Assembly: GCF_910592395.1 (NCBI RefSeq)
Contig: NC_088316.1
Location: forward strand, 1,614,001-1,674,000
Length of the DNA stretch: 60,000 bases
Reading direction: 5' to 3'
From: Lineus longissimus
Taxonomy: Eukaryota > Nemertea > Pilidiophora > Heteronemertea > Lineidae
This document shows positions 24,695 to 37,339 of the stretch, piece after piece. Numbering within the stretch: position 1 is the stretch's first letter; the number at the start of each line of letters is the position of its first letter. The position numbers and the translations under genes were made by a program. The notes below the pieces were generated by a model. It was not told the DNA's origin, did no database searches, and was given only the letters and a program-made list of their open reading frames with translations.

Positions 24695-27600
24695 AAAGTC
24701 TTATTTTTGAAGTTTGCCTTCCGATCAAATTTTCCCCAATGTTCGACCACTCCTCCTTCTCATTACCTGGCTCTAAACTGTTGAGAAAAAAAATGAAAGT
24801 TTGAGCTGATAATTTTTCAGTCACAGCACAGGTAGATAGATACATGGTAGTTTAAGTACAGTTTGCGTTCCAGGCCATTTGTATTTGAGAGACCTGTAAC
24901 AAGTTACTTCGCCAATATGTAAAGCTAACACTCGCGTGCACCGGATGGATCTGGCTAAGACGCTTTGCGTGATGAATTACACTTCGGACGAAATGAATAT
25001 GCATTAGAATCGATGAAAAACACTTCATCGGAATTGCTTCGTAATTCAGTTCGAACTTGTAAAGACTTCCAGGAATTACTTTGGAGACCATGGTGTGAAG
25101 CTGATGCGATCGGAATCTGGTGAAGCTAACCAGTAAGGCAAGAATCCTCGAAGTGATTCACGCTGCTTCCAGCTGTCGTCGCTGCTTTAATTGTAAGCAT
25201 CTTCCACTCGCTTTGGCGAAGAAGAAATAGCGACGATAGTCAGCTCTTCCTGCGAAGCTCAATTTACCAGTGTGACGGAGATAGCTAACACTAAAGCTGT
25301 TCCGACACGTGGTCGAATCTCCAGCATGTACAGCATTTCACACATACATGTATGAAAAAGTGCGGTATCTCGCTAAATCTCATCGACATTTACCATAGCG
25401 TACATTTGACCTCTTCCGGTTGGTCACTTCTGGGCAGCAAATGGAAGCTTGTCCTCCCATTGGGAGATTGGTGCGCAGATGTGCGAAAACGTATTTCTCA
25501 GAAGGTTAATCAAAAATGAGCACAGGGGTCTGACACGGAGAGTTATTTCTGACGCGAAGTCGTCGAATGCTACTGACTTCATTCGTCACGGGATACAGGC
25601 TCCTTTCATGGTATGGCGGCCAGACACTTGCGGTTCAGTTGGTATCCTCAGGGGCTTGAATTGAGAGAAACTAATCTTAAATTGATTGATCAGATACAAC
25701 TTGTTGAATGAACGCTGTAACCAAGCGTCTTTTGATAGTAGCTATGCCTGAGAAACATGCTTTGAGATAACTTTCTGACACCAATAAACTATTGTTCGCT
25801 TTCGAAGAAAACTTCAGGTAGACTCGCCAATTCCCAACAGCAATAATATGTTGTTGAAGCCACTTGTAGCAAAGTAACTCGCTCTACATGCTAGTCAATA
25901 TCGAGCAAAGATTGGAATGGTAATGAATGCGGATGGTGAAATGTTGGCCAATCAGTGATTCGGTGAACGAAATGTCTCGCTGGCCATTTGGTAGGATACT
26001 GACGGTAAAGATAGCAAAAGAAAAGAAAGGAAATTGTGGTTTAGACAATTCGTATTCTTATCTTATAGAGTGAGGCCCAGCTTTCTAATCTAACAAGGTG
26101 TTTACAGCTGACCGACTCGATGTGTTGCTAAATTCTCGACAACTAGATATGACCTTGCAGCAGGACGTCCTGTGGTATTATGTTATCAAGGGACTCAGTT
26201 AGTAGTGGGAAGGGAATCTCACTTTAATTACTGCGCAGTGATTTCATATTCGACTTGACATTCTGAAGAATACTGTCCCGTCAAAATCTTGTCAAATAAC
26301 CAATTGGGGATTCGTTTCTTTTGTGCATGCGTAGGGTCATACTCCAGTTGTTACTTCCGCCGAATCAACATACCACCCGGCGAAAGTCGTAATTTGACGA
26401 CAGGACACCAATTAGCTCACCTAATAACACAGGAATGAACTAAGAGTTAATGATGCCTGGTTTCTTCAGTCATCAACTCTCAAGTAAATAAGGGAATAAA
26501 TTCGCTCTAAAAAGAATAACGGCGAAGATAACACGTCCATAGAGTTAACGGCCTAATTTGTTTACACCCCCACACTATCTTCTGCGTCATTTCTCTTTAC
26601 AAACAGCCTCCTTCGAAATCAGTATTGATGACGCCATCTTGCAAATATTGACACTTAGAAAAAATCCACCATCGTCTAATTTCGATCTACGATCATCGAA
26701 ACTGAAGATCAATGTTTGAACATAAAAAACACTTCAATTGCTTTCGGTCAATCACGGTGGCTGTTTTAACCAGTGAAAATATCTTCGCACGTTATCGATG
26801 ATACGTCGGTGGGAAAACGACGCCAGCTCTTTAAAATATACGCTACTCTTTAGCCAACCGAGTATTGATTAAAGTTTTCCGTGTTATAATCTATATAAAA
26901 AAAGTTCTGCTTATTCCAAAAACCATAGAGATGCGGCAGAAAGTTGATCGAAGATTCATCTTGATTTACAGCACGCAGGCTGGGGAGTAGTTTCTGAATC
27001 ATTGCAAAACAAAACACAGGCACACAGTCCTTTAAATTGGGTTCATTGGTAGATTGTCCATTTTAGAAGATTTGGGTTGCCAAATTCATTATGTTAATGA
27101 AACTTAGTTAAAAAGAACTTTTAAAAGCAGCCATGCGACCATTTATTGTCAGGTCAACAGTTGACTCAGTTGTTGATTTCGTGGTTCACCACAACCACCT
27201 TAATGATCCCTTAGGGACTGTCGTCTGTCCCGGTAGCAATTTCTTGTTGAACACATTTGATCAAAACTTATTCCCAAGATGAGTCTTCGTTAAATCTCAG
27301 GATATTTCCGTATACACCTTGTCAGAACTAATTTAAATTCAATCATCTTTCGAGAAGTTTTACACCAGCCGTTCCTCGAGTATGATTGAGAAGCATCGAC
27401 CGCCGCTCATGCGGAGTAGCATCTTCATTAGTGGTACCGATTGAAATGTCGATATCGCCGAATTGCGATGCTAGTACTTCATTTAAGGTAACACATTTAT
27501 AGTGGTAGTTTCGGCTGTCGGAAATTTTATCGGCATAATTTGGTAGGGGAAGAAGCCAATTTAAGGCTTAGATCGGATTTGGCGAAAAATAGATTTAATC

Positions 27601-30005
27601 AGGATGGTACAGCCGGTGTGTAAAAAAGATATTTTTTTGGACGTGAAGCTATTTAATCGGCACGGCTTATGATATAAATCATGACATCCCCCAACCTGAT
27701 CATGAATTCTTTTTTCAAGAATCCGCTAGAGACATATTTCAAGACTTGTAAGCCTACGCAAGATCTCTCGATCAATCATGCTTTAAAGTTCTGATTTAAA
27801 TCGAATTAACTACATTGGAGCAGTTATGTGAGACGTCTGGTGAAGTTATTCAAGAGGAAGTCGGTGATTTATAAAGATTTTCAGCAGTAATATCGCACTC
27901 CCAAAGTTTGTAACTGTCGCTGAGTGATCGACTTGGCGTACTCTTGGCCCCAGTGTAACGTTTTTTAGTGTTTCTCTTTCTGAGGTCCTCTCGTTGTCTG
28001 GTAACGGTGAAAGATAGATCGACACGTTTATCCGTGTTCCCCATTTTGAAAAGCCATGGTCTCTGCAACTACAGATACTACAGCGGAGCTAATAAAGCGC
28101 CGCCATCTCATTGGCTAATATCGTTGACGTAGACTACTCTCATTATATCTATCTTTATTTCCTCCTCGCTGAAGATTACAAAACAGCTAGGTATATTTCC
28201 AGAAATTCAGAAATACGAAAGGAACCAGCCACATGTTTTTGCCCGACTTTAAGAGAAAATTGCTTTTAGAAAAGAATTGAGCGTTTTCCAAACCGCAAAC
28301 TGCCTATTACATACAAGAGCATTAGACGAAATTAGTAATCTTCACTTGGCATCAGTTACTAGATAAACTACACCCATGCGTTTTTTAATAGTCTTCGTAT
28401 AGCCCCAATGGTTTCTCGCGATATCAGAGAGCAACAGCGCATATCTGATATGTTGGACCGCTGTGAAATAAAAAGCATTGCGTCTAGCCTACTGAGTGAT
28501 GCTGCTCAGGTTCCATGTAATCTAGTAGGGTGAAGGAGCAATCTCACCACTTAGGTCCTATTCAGTCCGAGGCGACCTGTGAAGGGGCAATCACACTGAT
28601 GGTAATACAGGTATTTCGACGCCTGTGAAGTAGCAAGGCTAATCTGGCAGTTCCCCGACACAATACGCTTCAAAGAGCGACTTTGGCAAACTTCTTTTTA
28701 TTCTGGAGAGTATATGACTACTTCAGCTCGTAATTACGGCAACAGAAAATGGTCTCACGGCGAGGAAGAGTGGCACAAGGCATACTTGGCTAACGTATTC
28801 ATAAACCTACCCTCGACTAGTGATAAGATAACAGGATCGATCCTCAAGTGAGAGAGAAATAATTTAGGTGTTCATTACTTCTGCTTCGATTCGTTCTAAT
28901 GGAGATAAGTATAGCTCAGCAGCTTTTATTCTTCAGTTCCCCAACATAAATTGTCTATCTGTTCCTAGGAATTGGTCCACAATCGGACCTGCAGACTGAT
29001 AAGGGTGTTAATTATTGTCTGATCCACAGACAAGGTCTCTCCTGCATGGTAAAGCAGATGACCTTTTGTATCTCTAGATACTGAAACATGAAAGTTCACC
29101 GCTTACAATACCCACGACAATGCTCCTAATACTAAGTAGTACCGCTGGCCAGGCCTAGATCCGGCCAACGGATTATCACTGACAAGAAACGACTTCGAAC
29201 TGTCTGCCTGAGGAAAGATAAAGGAGGTTGATAGCTCATGCATCCGGATGAGACGAGTTTACTTCCTGGCTGTGTGTCAATATTAAGAATGTTTTTCTGG
29301 TCCGAGAACATTCCAACCAAAATGAACAAGCGCAAACAAGATAGCGTCCTTCCCCTCAGGACATGGAAACAGGGATTGGTTCAATGCACTAGTTGACTGG
29401 TTTAAGTTTTAAAAACGAAACAAGGGCTTCAGCCTGAACATGTTTCGACTCTCCAAAACCGCGGCCTATTTATTACGAGTGTCCGTATCCAACCTAATCC
29501 AAACACATTTTACCGAGACGACCCCGGTTGTCACTTGTTCGGACGACCGTTGATGCTATCAACTTCCTAAACGAAAGCCCTAATGGGAAATGTCAATAAT
29601 CATCGTCACCTTTAGTTTAATTTTATATAACATGTCATCTGCCATGGTAATTGACAGAAAAGTTAGAAATATCTGGTCGGAAATCCGTTTGATGAGTGTG
29701 CCGGAGTGGTCCAGATAATCAAGCCGACCTCGTGCTAATACCCCCTGACACCTTTCAAAATGGCTTAAATGATGAATGGCAAGTGATCAGTGCTTCATCG
29801 GTCATCGTTCTCAACAGCTATCAAATATGATTAATGGTGACATTGATGTGGCTGATGACATCACCCAGCCGAGTAGTTGTCCCGACCATTTCCGAGCATG
29901 AATTAGGACACGCGCAGGTTGCCGAATGAAACTTTTGGCAACACCTTGGGATTTTAGACGATTCACTCTTTCCGCTACCAGTGTGATAAGTTGCAGTAAA
30001 TTGTT
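24695..30005. other. Long non-coding stretch, no gene recognised
   Basis: More than 5 kb with only short frames (under 75 codons) and no domain motif. No member of the window's repeat families was noticed. It may hold distal regulatory sequence for the receptor gene starting near 30.3 kb, but nothing shows that directly. Confidence 0.5.
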
Positions 30006-30016
30006 AAAAAACATTT

Positions 30017-30058
30017 GAAAAAAAACTATGGACTGAATCAGTCGATAGTTTTTTTTTC
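30017..30058. repeat. Hairpin-forming inverted repeat
   Basis: GAAAAAAAACTAT and ATAGTTTTTTTTTC flank an inner inverted GACTGAATCAGTC, giving a nearly continuous stem. It sits about 230 bp upstream of the putative receptor start codon. Function is unknown. Confidence 0.7.
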
Positions 30059-30288
30059 ATGAAGTGGCAAGCAAGTCCTCATCTCGCAATCGGAAATATG
30101 GAACACTTTTACCATTTGGATTAACAGCGAATAATGAATGCCTTGGCTCCGAAGAGCACTACATTCGGCAATTCCGAAGTCACTCGGGATGAACTCGGCA
30201 CAATGACCTTTCCAAGACAGACAACCAATAGTCCCGTCTAGGTTTCATGTTACTGCCTGTAGCAAGCAATTAAATACCACTACATAAA

Positions 30289-30562
30289 ATGGCGACTCTT
30301 GGGAAATATACCGTGATAGTTAGCGTCATCTTCACGTTATTTGCATTCCTCGCTGTTGGCTGGGAAATAATGTCTTTGTTCAAAATATATACCATCTTCA
30401 ATATTCCGCAACATTCCTCTCCTTCAACGCCTGGAGTGTCTTATTTTTTACTTGTGACGAGCTCTCAGAACAATAGGAATGGAACTACCGTATTTAAAGA
30501 GGAGGTTCGTTTGTTTATCCTGTTTTTATATGTCCCACAGGTAATCAGAAATACATACGGCA
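30289..30562 (+). CDS. Possible first exon of the ionotropic glutamate receptor (signal peptide)
   Basis: The ATG at 30,289 has a very good context (AAAATGG) and opens a frame whose first 25 residues look like a signal peptide: MATLGK, then a hydrophobic core YTVIVSVIFTLFAFLAV. Further on, EEVRLFILFLYV could be the first beta strand of the amino-terminal domain. The next exon (31,307) needs one nucleotide from a preceding exon. The only phase-1 donor I find is a weak one, A|GTAGCA at 30,563. A stronger donor, CAG|GTAATC at 30,541, is in the wrong phase. The joining is therefore tentative, although the resulting spacing resembles kainate receptors. Confidence 0.4.
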
Positions 30563-31306
30563 GTAGCACAGTGAGCAACACAAATTAACGTATAGTGTCC
30601 GTCTGATCATCTTGAAGACTTCTCTCGCTAAAACTAGGCAGTTCACTTGATAATTGTTTTTGCTGGTGGATATTTTTAAATATTTATCCGCCTAACCATC
30701 ACTCATTTATAACTGCTTACTAAACTTTGTCAAATATTGAACATGACTGTGGAAATGTTCAATGGTGCAAATACCACTTAATATCAATTTTAGCAATGCC
30801 GTTGTGTACGCTGATATACAACTACAAAAACGACACTTTTCATCACAAATACAGTATAACCTCCCTTAGCGGACACATCTCTATATCAAGGACTGACTCT
30901 CTATTAAGGAGACTAGTTTTGGTCCCAAATCGGTCGTTTCCATTCAATTTGACCTATCTTATCAGAACACCTCTCTTTAAGGACAGCACTTGTCAGTCCC
31001 AAAGGGTGTCCTTAATAGAGAGGTTCTACTGAAATTATATTCTTGGGACGACAAAAAAAACGCATTTTAAATCGTTGGTTTTTTAGGTTTTCATAAAAAA
31101 TTATAAGAAATGATTTTATTCCCTTTGATGAGTTCTGCCGTACGCACGACTCAATCAGCCTTGCAGTTCTGTAACCTAATTTGCTTTGCAGCTGGATTTC
31201 ACCCATCAAAGTAAGACCCATTAACCTAATCCTAAACAAACTCTATAACTGAAGTTCGTTAAAATCTCATCAATTTGACGATACGTTTCCTCTTCTCTTT
31301 CTGCAG

Positions 31307-31435
31307 GTGTTTTAGAACGTGATGTCTCATTAGTACAAGAAGTGTTAGCCAATCGCAGCATATCAAACATAGAACTGGTGCCACTTAAAATGCGTGCTAA
31401 CGACCCAAAGGAGGAGTACACACGACTAACGCAAG
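31307..31435 (+). CDS. Ionotropic glutamate receptor, N-terminal ATD exon (helix 1 to strand 2)
   Basis: The exon follows a strong 3' splice site (TTTCCTCTTCTCTTTCTGCAG) and ends CAAG|GTAGGA. It reads GVLERDVSLVQEV, LANRSISNIELVPL and KMRANDPKEEYTRLTQ. That matches the typical start of the ATD of AMPA/kainate receptors: an amphipathic helix ending in an N-R-S/T glycosylation-type turn, a strand, then a D-x-x-E segment. It begins with two nucleotides of a split codon and ends with one, so it joins in frame to 36,682. An alternative acceptor (TTTTAG) nine bases later keeps the frame. Confidence 0.6.
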
Positions 31436-31469
31436 GTAGGACTAATTTTACACTCTTGATATTCCCGCA

Positions 31470-31512
31470 GACGAGCGATTTTGCGATTATAATCGCTATG
31501 CACGACAAACTA
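31470..31512. repeat. GCGATT palindrome fragment
   Basis: GACGAGCGATTTTGCGATTA followed by TAATCGCTATGCACGAC, a short member of the GCGATT family just downstream of the receptor exon. Confidence 0.45.
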
Positions 31513-31514
31513 TA

Positions 31515-33895
31515 TCTGCGGGTCAAACTGGTAAAATCGCCAAACCATTACAATGTCCTCATAAAGGCTTTTGAGATTGAAAAACCCTAAAGGTTTTTGT
31601 TATAACGCAGAACCTAAAAGGTTTTTCATTTCGCTGAAAAAGCTTTGTGGTACATATTTGTGTCGGCCGAACGACCCTCTAAGGTTTTTTTCAATGCTCA
31701 AAAACCATTGTAAGTTTCGAAGAGTGTAGGATCTTCCAATGAAAAGACTAGCAGTCATACTGTGGTGCTAACCTTGGTGGTAGAACTATGGAGAAGCGGT
31801 TCATTAGACCTTTACCAAGATGAACAGCAACATATCGGACCTATAAATGTATATAGTGTTTACATCCGCTTTTTCGAAATGTGCATAAAACATCAGCTGA
31901 TTGCTTTGACCTCTGGGCAAACTAATGAACTGTGATTGACGATCCTCGTCTGCTCGATCGGATAAAGTAGAGTTGCAAAGGCATTAACATCCCTAATGAA
32001 TTCAATATCTAGCCTTATTCGCGATTCGACTGTTGCTGATGAGCTCCGCTTCGCCCGATGATCAGGACATGAGAGACCCCCCCCCCCCAAATGTACCCCA
32101 GGGCTCGCATTACTCAGAACGCTATCAAGAAGGCGGCTTAATAACGCTTAATGTTATTTATTGGGTTGTTGCCAACACGGTATTTAAAACGGAAAAGTCA
32201 CAAAATGTCCTTTGGCAAGTTTTCAGCTCATGTGTTTCAGACCTGCTCCCTAATGAAGAATAGAGAGGAGTTCTGGCCGAGGACACCGCTCTCGGACTAG
32301 GGCTCTGTGGCGGAACTCTCTAGGACAGCCGACTTCATTACCGAAAACGGACTGACTGTCTGGCGTGCATCTGAAAAAGTTCTACGCAGAAGAATAAGAA
32401 TAAGAAGTTGTTGACAGTTTTCTAGTATAAACGGCAATCCCTCGCTCACCAACTTTGCTGGGGTTGTAATCAGCCTGGAGTAAATGGAACCACGCTCGAC
32501 AGTGAAGACTCCAACGTTGTCATAAATTCACAACACCCCTTGGGAACCTTCCAACAGGATTCGTGAGGATTTCCAGATATGGCGATCGCGACCATAAATC
32601 CTCACTAAGATCCAATCTGGGAATCATAGTTATTTAGGACCAGGATCTAAGGGTGCTGGATACTTTAAGAATAGGCAATAACTATTAGTGTAATTGGAAG
32701 ACCTGATGCTGATGCCTACTAATAATCCCGGCCTTCCTGTATCTTTATATTGAGCACGCACACAATGATTAAGGGGTTAACGGCTTTGATGGTTTGATTT
32801 CTGATAGACATAATCATGATCTAGAAGGAGCGACTGGTCAGTTACTTGCTTTATTCTGTGATTTATGACATGAGTTATTTTTCATAATCAAGACTTGTTA
32901 TTCAAGCAGCATCTCGCCGAAGTCTTTCCCTGATGGGCCAAAACTTACCAAATTCCAGCGAATACACCCATAGCGCTCGATCCCTAGATAAGAAAGAAAC
33001 ACTACATTGTACTTACGCCAAAACAAACAATATCATGCAATATCAATAGATCTATCTAGATCTCTACCATCCCCGAACAGCGAATAGATGGCCATCCCAA
33101 ATCTAATATTGTCCGAAACATCCGATCTATCAGTGTGACAACCACTTAATGGGAATACAGAAAATGTCCCCTTAAACAATCCCAATAAACATAATGGGGT
33201 CATATTAGGAATCACTGTGACATAACTAAATTGTATGACTTTGGGTGTGCACCCTTTGATGATCAAAAAAGATGCCATAACTTTAGTCTCAGTTGATCTA
33301 GGAGGATGGCAGTACTTTAAAGCCCATTTGGAAAGCTAAGTGTCATATTTTTCAGAGGTCAATTATAAGTATTCCCTGCAGTACCCGTCCGGCTGAAAGT
33401 CAGAAAGTTCAAGCTGATTTGGTATCGGCTGAAGGCCAAACGCCACATAACCGTTTTAGAGGCCAATTTCGCCCAAGTCATTTGACATGGCATCTGTTAT
33501 TTTGGACAGTTGCGATGGAAACACGTCAGTGGATTTCTTCATATCTGATTTGTCGTCTGACCAATGTAAGACAAAATACAAAGATTTCGGCAAAACCAAT
33601 CGAGCGACATGACATCAGAGAGATGATCTGGATGAAGCTGTCATTTTTTATACTGGAAACATGACTGCCATGGTTCTGATTCAATGTCAAACGCAGAGAC
33701 AAACATATATAGTTAATCATGGTATTAAAAAGAGTATCATATGTATACGACATTCAAACGGCAAATTCTCTCATATCATTTCATGATCTTGCACGATTTT
33801 TTTATGAGGAATCGCATCAAGATCTTACAAGTTTCTCACAAGAAATTATTTCAGGTTCTCACCAGAGTATAATGATATGAAGATGAGGTGATCTT
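31515..33895. other. Intronic or intergenic stretch, nothing coding recognised
   Basis: AAAGGTTTTT words at 31,585-31,690 resemble those near 44.8 kb. A C-run lies at 32,078-32,088. Otherwise nothing was seen. Confidence 0.5.
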
Positions 33896-33899
33896 ATTA

Positions 33900-34143
33900 A
33901 GTGAGTTAATTAGTATTCACACTCAGGGTCACTGTGAGTGTTTGACTCACACCTCATTAACCTGAATCAACAATAGCCTTTGACCTTTATTGCCCTATTT
34001 TGGGAAGCCCTAGTATTTTTCACAGGTTTTTCTAGAAATCCGACCTTTGAGGAAAAAGTCGGACGATGTCGGACTTTTGTCGGATAAATCAGGAAAAAGT
34101 TAGAGAAACCGTTGAGAAGTCGGAAAAAACCTCCGACTAGTGC
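33900..34143. mobile_element. Foldback element family F1, copy 2 (right arm)
   Basis: Begins at the palindrome centre (TTAGTATTCACACTCAGGGT) and runs outward through GACTCACACCTCATTAACC, TTTGGGAAGCCCTAGTATTT, TCTAGAAATCCGACCTTTGA, CGGATAAATCAGGAAAAAGT and AAGTCGGAAAAAACCTCCGA to CTAGTG. This is the complement of the left arm at 16.6 and 39.6 kb. Confidence 0.8.
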
Positions 34144-34144
34144 T

Positions 34145-36590
34145 TTTCAATGATGTGAAGAGATGACAAGATTCTAATAAGAATGAAGCCAGGAATTTGT
34201 ACAATAATCTAATGATATGAGTCCGGGACCTCACCAGCTTCTTATGAAGATAACATCATAATCTTACAATAATCTAATGATATCACGATCTTACGAGTTT
34301 CTCATAAGGTTGTAAAAAACGATTACAAGATCATACGAGATTCTTTCGAGAAGTGACATTCGTATCTTACATGAAATTCTTTACGATAACACCTCGGGGT
34401 GTTGTATTAGATTCGTTCAAAGTAAAATAAACCTGGGTTCTTAAAAGATACTGATCAGTATTTTCTTGTCTGAGTGTACCCTTACTCCCCCCCCCCCCCC
34501 GCGGCTTACAATTTCATCATGAATTGATGGGCCAATCAGTGAATTATAAATCCTTAGTAATGAGACATAAAACCAGACTCCCCTTTATCGGCGCCACAAA
34601 AAACCTCATGCTGGTCACGTTCGCTACATGAGGAAGATTACTAAGAAATCGGGAAAATGTCCCTGATGTATGGTTACATTTGTGTTATAGGGTAATCTGC
34701 ACTAAAGGTGTTTCTTTAATGTGGATTATATTGGTTTTTAACGATGCTGGTAACAGGCAACATTTGGATGCATTGGCATCCAAGTTATTGAAAGCGAGCT
34801 AAACAACAACGATAGTAAGGTTTATCAAAAAGAGTCTTGATTTATCAAAAAGAGTCTTGCTACTTGTAAAGCTGAATAACGCTTTTTAAGAAACAGTATA
34901 TCAGTAACCACGAGGGCCACGTCGAAACAGAGGAATCAGAGGAAACGAAGGAAAAGAGGACTGGTAGGAATCAGTGGAAACCAGGAGGACAGGTCCTCGG
35001 TCTGCAGACTTTATTACATTTAGTAGGCTGGGTTTTTTTTCAAAAATATTTTCTATACTTGAAAAATGTTATCAGGATTTATGCTGATTGTCCGATTGAT
35101 GATCATGATCACTCAATTGGTTACCTTTAAAAAAGAACCACGCTAAATGTTCGCATCATTACTTCCTCAGCGCATCAAAACTATTTTGCTGGACATCCTT
35201 TCTGACCATTACATGTCCATGCCAATAAACTAAAGCGGTCATGTACAAGAGGAATGAATATTACGTCTATAAGAGATTTGAAGGTGGTCAAACGGGTTTA
35301 TCCGTCTATTTGACGACTTGGACAGTCATTAGATCATCACCATGATGAACATCGTCTATTAAGGTAATGGTACTCGACTTGGAATGTCCAAGTTAACCCT
35401 TACTTAAACAAGAGGTATTTAAGATATTGCCAATAATAGATACACTAATAATCTGACAAATTGAGCTAAGCACTATCATGATCGCATTAAATGACATAGT
35501 GCTAAATTTCGAATGCTACGTTATTCAAATTTCAAAAGGATTCACGACATTCTGTTAAGACATATATGACGCCCCATTTGCAAATGACCATAATCTCTAA
35601 TCACTAATTTCTCTCTAAAGTGTAATTTACATTAATACGTTACTAAGCAGCTCGTCAGAACGCCTGAAAAACATCGATGATAAGTGAACAACAATGACAG
35701 TTCGTGTTGTTAAGCTAATGGGTGATGATGCTGAGCATACTTCCACTGATTTGTCACGCTAGATGACATCATTTTGCTCTGGACTGTCGGCGTAAACGAT
35801 ATGTTTGATGATGACAATAAATCTGTGATGGACGTCACTGGGTAATGGGCAGCTGCCTAATTACCGTATCACGACAGTTCATTCGATTACCAAGGACTCG
35901 CAAACACTCACTAACAAGGTTGTCCATTATCGGGATTGCAAACGGGACGTGAACGCCATGGACTGTGGTTGAAACAACCTCCATCTTCGCTGATTTTGGC
36001 ACTTTAGCGAACTCCGGGAGGAAGATGAGGTGAAAAGGTCATATGGTGCAATGAATATTTGCTTTATTAACCTAAGTTTAAAGATGGACCGCGGCCAGTC
36101 AAATTACGGTGTTCAGAGCTCTTTTGCTAAACCGGGAAAATGTGTTGATCGGAAGCCAAAACTAAGGGCAGTCACAGGGTTGATAGCAGTGTTATTTCGT
36201 TTTCCCCTGCGATCAGTCAAAATATGTACATGTATGATACTCCTTAAAAAAATAGAGATGCAAAATTACTCAATGCGGCCCTGAAACCTTCCGGTCCATC
36301 AACTGTCACTGCTTAACACAAGCCCGCAGTTGAAAAATCGCTGCATATTTAACCAACATGCTCAAATCTCTTGGGCAATTACCCAATTCGCTACAATTCA
36401 ATTTCTTTCGCTTAGCCTGATATGGTAATTGAGGTCCGTGTCGAGTGAACTCGGGTAGCTGGTCCAGAGGGAAAAAGATAATTCCCAGTTCGTTCTCTGA
36501 TTTAGGAAATAGTAAGGTGTGATTAACTCGAAGAAAAACGAGAAAATATATTCCAGCACGGGGCCTATAATGAGTGTTGAATAGTATTTA
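34145..36590. other. Non-coding stretch, no gene recognised
   Basis: Contains duplicated words on both sides of the F1 copy (GATCTTACAAGTTTCTCACA near 33,822 and GATCTTACGAGTTTCTCATA near 34,291), a 17-bp word CAATAATCTAATGATAT twice, a C-run at 34,488-34,500, and a 20-bp direct duplication at about 34,819-34,860. Confidence 0.5.
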
Positions 36591-36681
36591 TTTCAGCTTT
36601 CGTGGCATTCATTTTTGCAAAGCTGCATCGTGGGAGTCTTCGTAAATTTACGCCAAAATGTCTACTTTCGTATCTTTCCAG

Positions 36682-36918
36682 TTCATCAGACATTACATGA
36701 TCGAAAAGTCGCCATCGTGGTTGGCCCTGCCGACGACTCCATCGCCTTAGCAACAGCCAATAGGAGAATCCCATACTTAGTGACGTCAATAGAGAATTGT
36801 GCGAACAACAACCAATTTTGTCTACTCCCGTCCCCAGATGAGGTTGCCCAGGCTATTGTAGACATGGTCATGGACTTCAACGTGCCAAATATAGCAATAC
36901 TGTACAGTGACGAGAGTG
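36682..36918 (+). CDS. Ionotropic glutamate receptor, ATD exon (GP-S and DxVxxFNV segments)
   Basis: After the 3' splice site TCGTATCTTTCCAG the frame reads HQTLHDRKVAIVVGPADDSI, then RRIPYLVTS, CLLPSPDEVAQAIVDMVMDF and NVPNIAILYSDESG. These are the standard landmarks of the glutamate receptor amino-terminal domain (periplasmic-binding-like fold): VxxIxGP, IPyl, lPsp...aqAivD and the vaiLYd strand. The exon starts with two nucleotides and ends with one (AGTG|GTGAGC), so it joins in frame to both 31,435 and 47,135. Joining to 47,135 also gives the domain length expected for kainate-type receptors. The open frame continues past the donor with ATD-like but broken sequence, so a decayed neighbouring copy is the alternative reading. 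Confidence 0.65.
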
Positions 36919-37332
36919 GTGAGCATTTTCGATTTCATTTGATGAACACAATTCATCGTGCTTCTGCTTCTGGGGAACAGATGGAGGAGAGCGTGACAAC
37001 GTCACTTCCGAGTTCTTCGTGTAAACAATTTTGCACACAGGACCACAGATGAGCTCTTCTGTCGATTCAGGTCACTCACGATATTATTATCTTCTCCGTC
37101 GACCGAGATGAAGACCGTACCGATACAGAAATAGTCACAAAATGACATAGGTCAAGTACTCCAGAACCTCGACGTGACGCAGTTACGCTACCCTCCTTGC
37201 CGGAAATGCAAGAACACGTTTCCGCCAATAGCATCGTCTTGTTCCATGATACTCACTGGGAGTATTTCGTGTCCTTCTATGCATTTCCAATTCTACTAAC
37301 ATTGTGGGTGTTGTATTTAGGTGGTTGTCAGT
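36919..37332 (+). pseudogene. Decayed ATD-like coding sequence downstream of the receptor exon
   Basis: Directly beyond the proposed donor the same frame stays open to 37,049 with receptor-like content (EHFRFHLMNTIHRASASGEQ). It is then interrupted by TGA at 37,050 and again at 37,143. Between about 37,009 and 37,070 the family-like reading (RVLRVNNFAHRTTDELF) is in another frame, and it returns to the original frame for THDIIIFSVDRDEDRTDTEI and SANSIVLFHDTHWEYFV. Two stops plus a compensated frameshift indicate dead coding sequence covering the rest of an ATD lobe without introns. It is either the remnant of a paralogue fused at this exon or a former intronless version of it. The damage is described as seen. 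Confidence 0.5.
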
Positions 37333-37339
37333 GATAACA

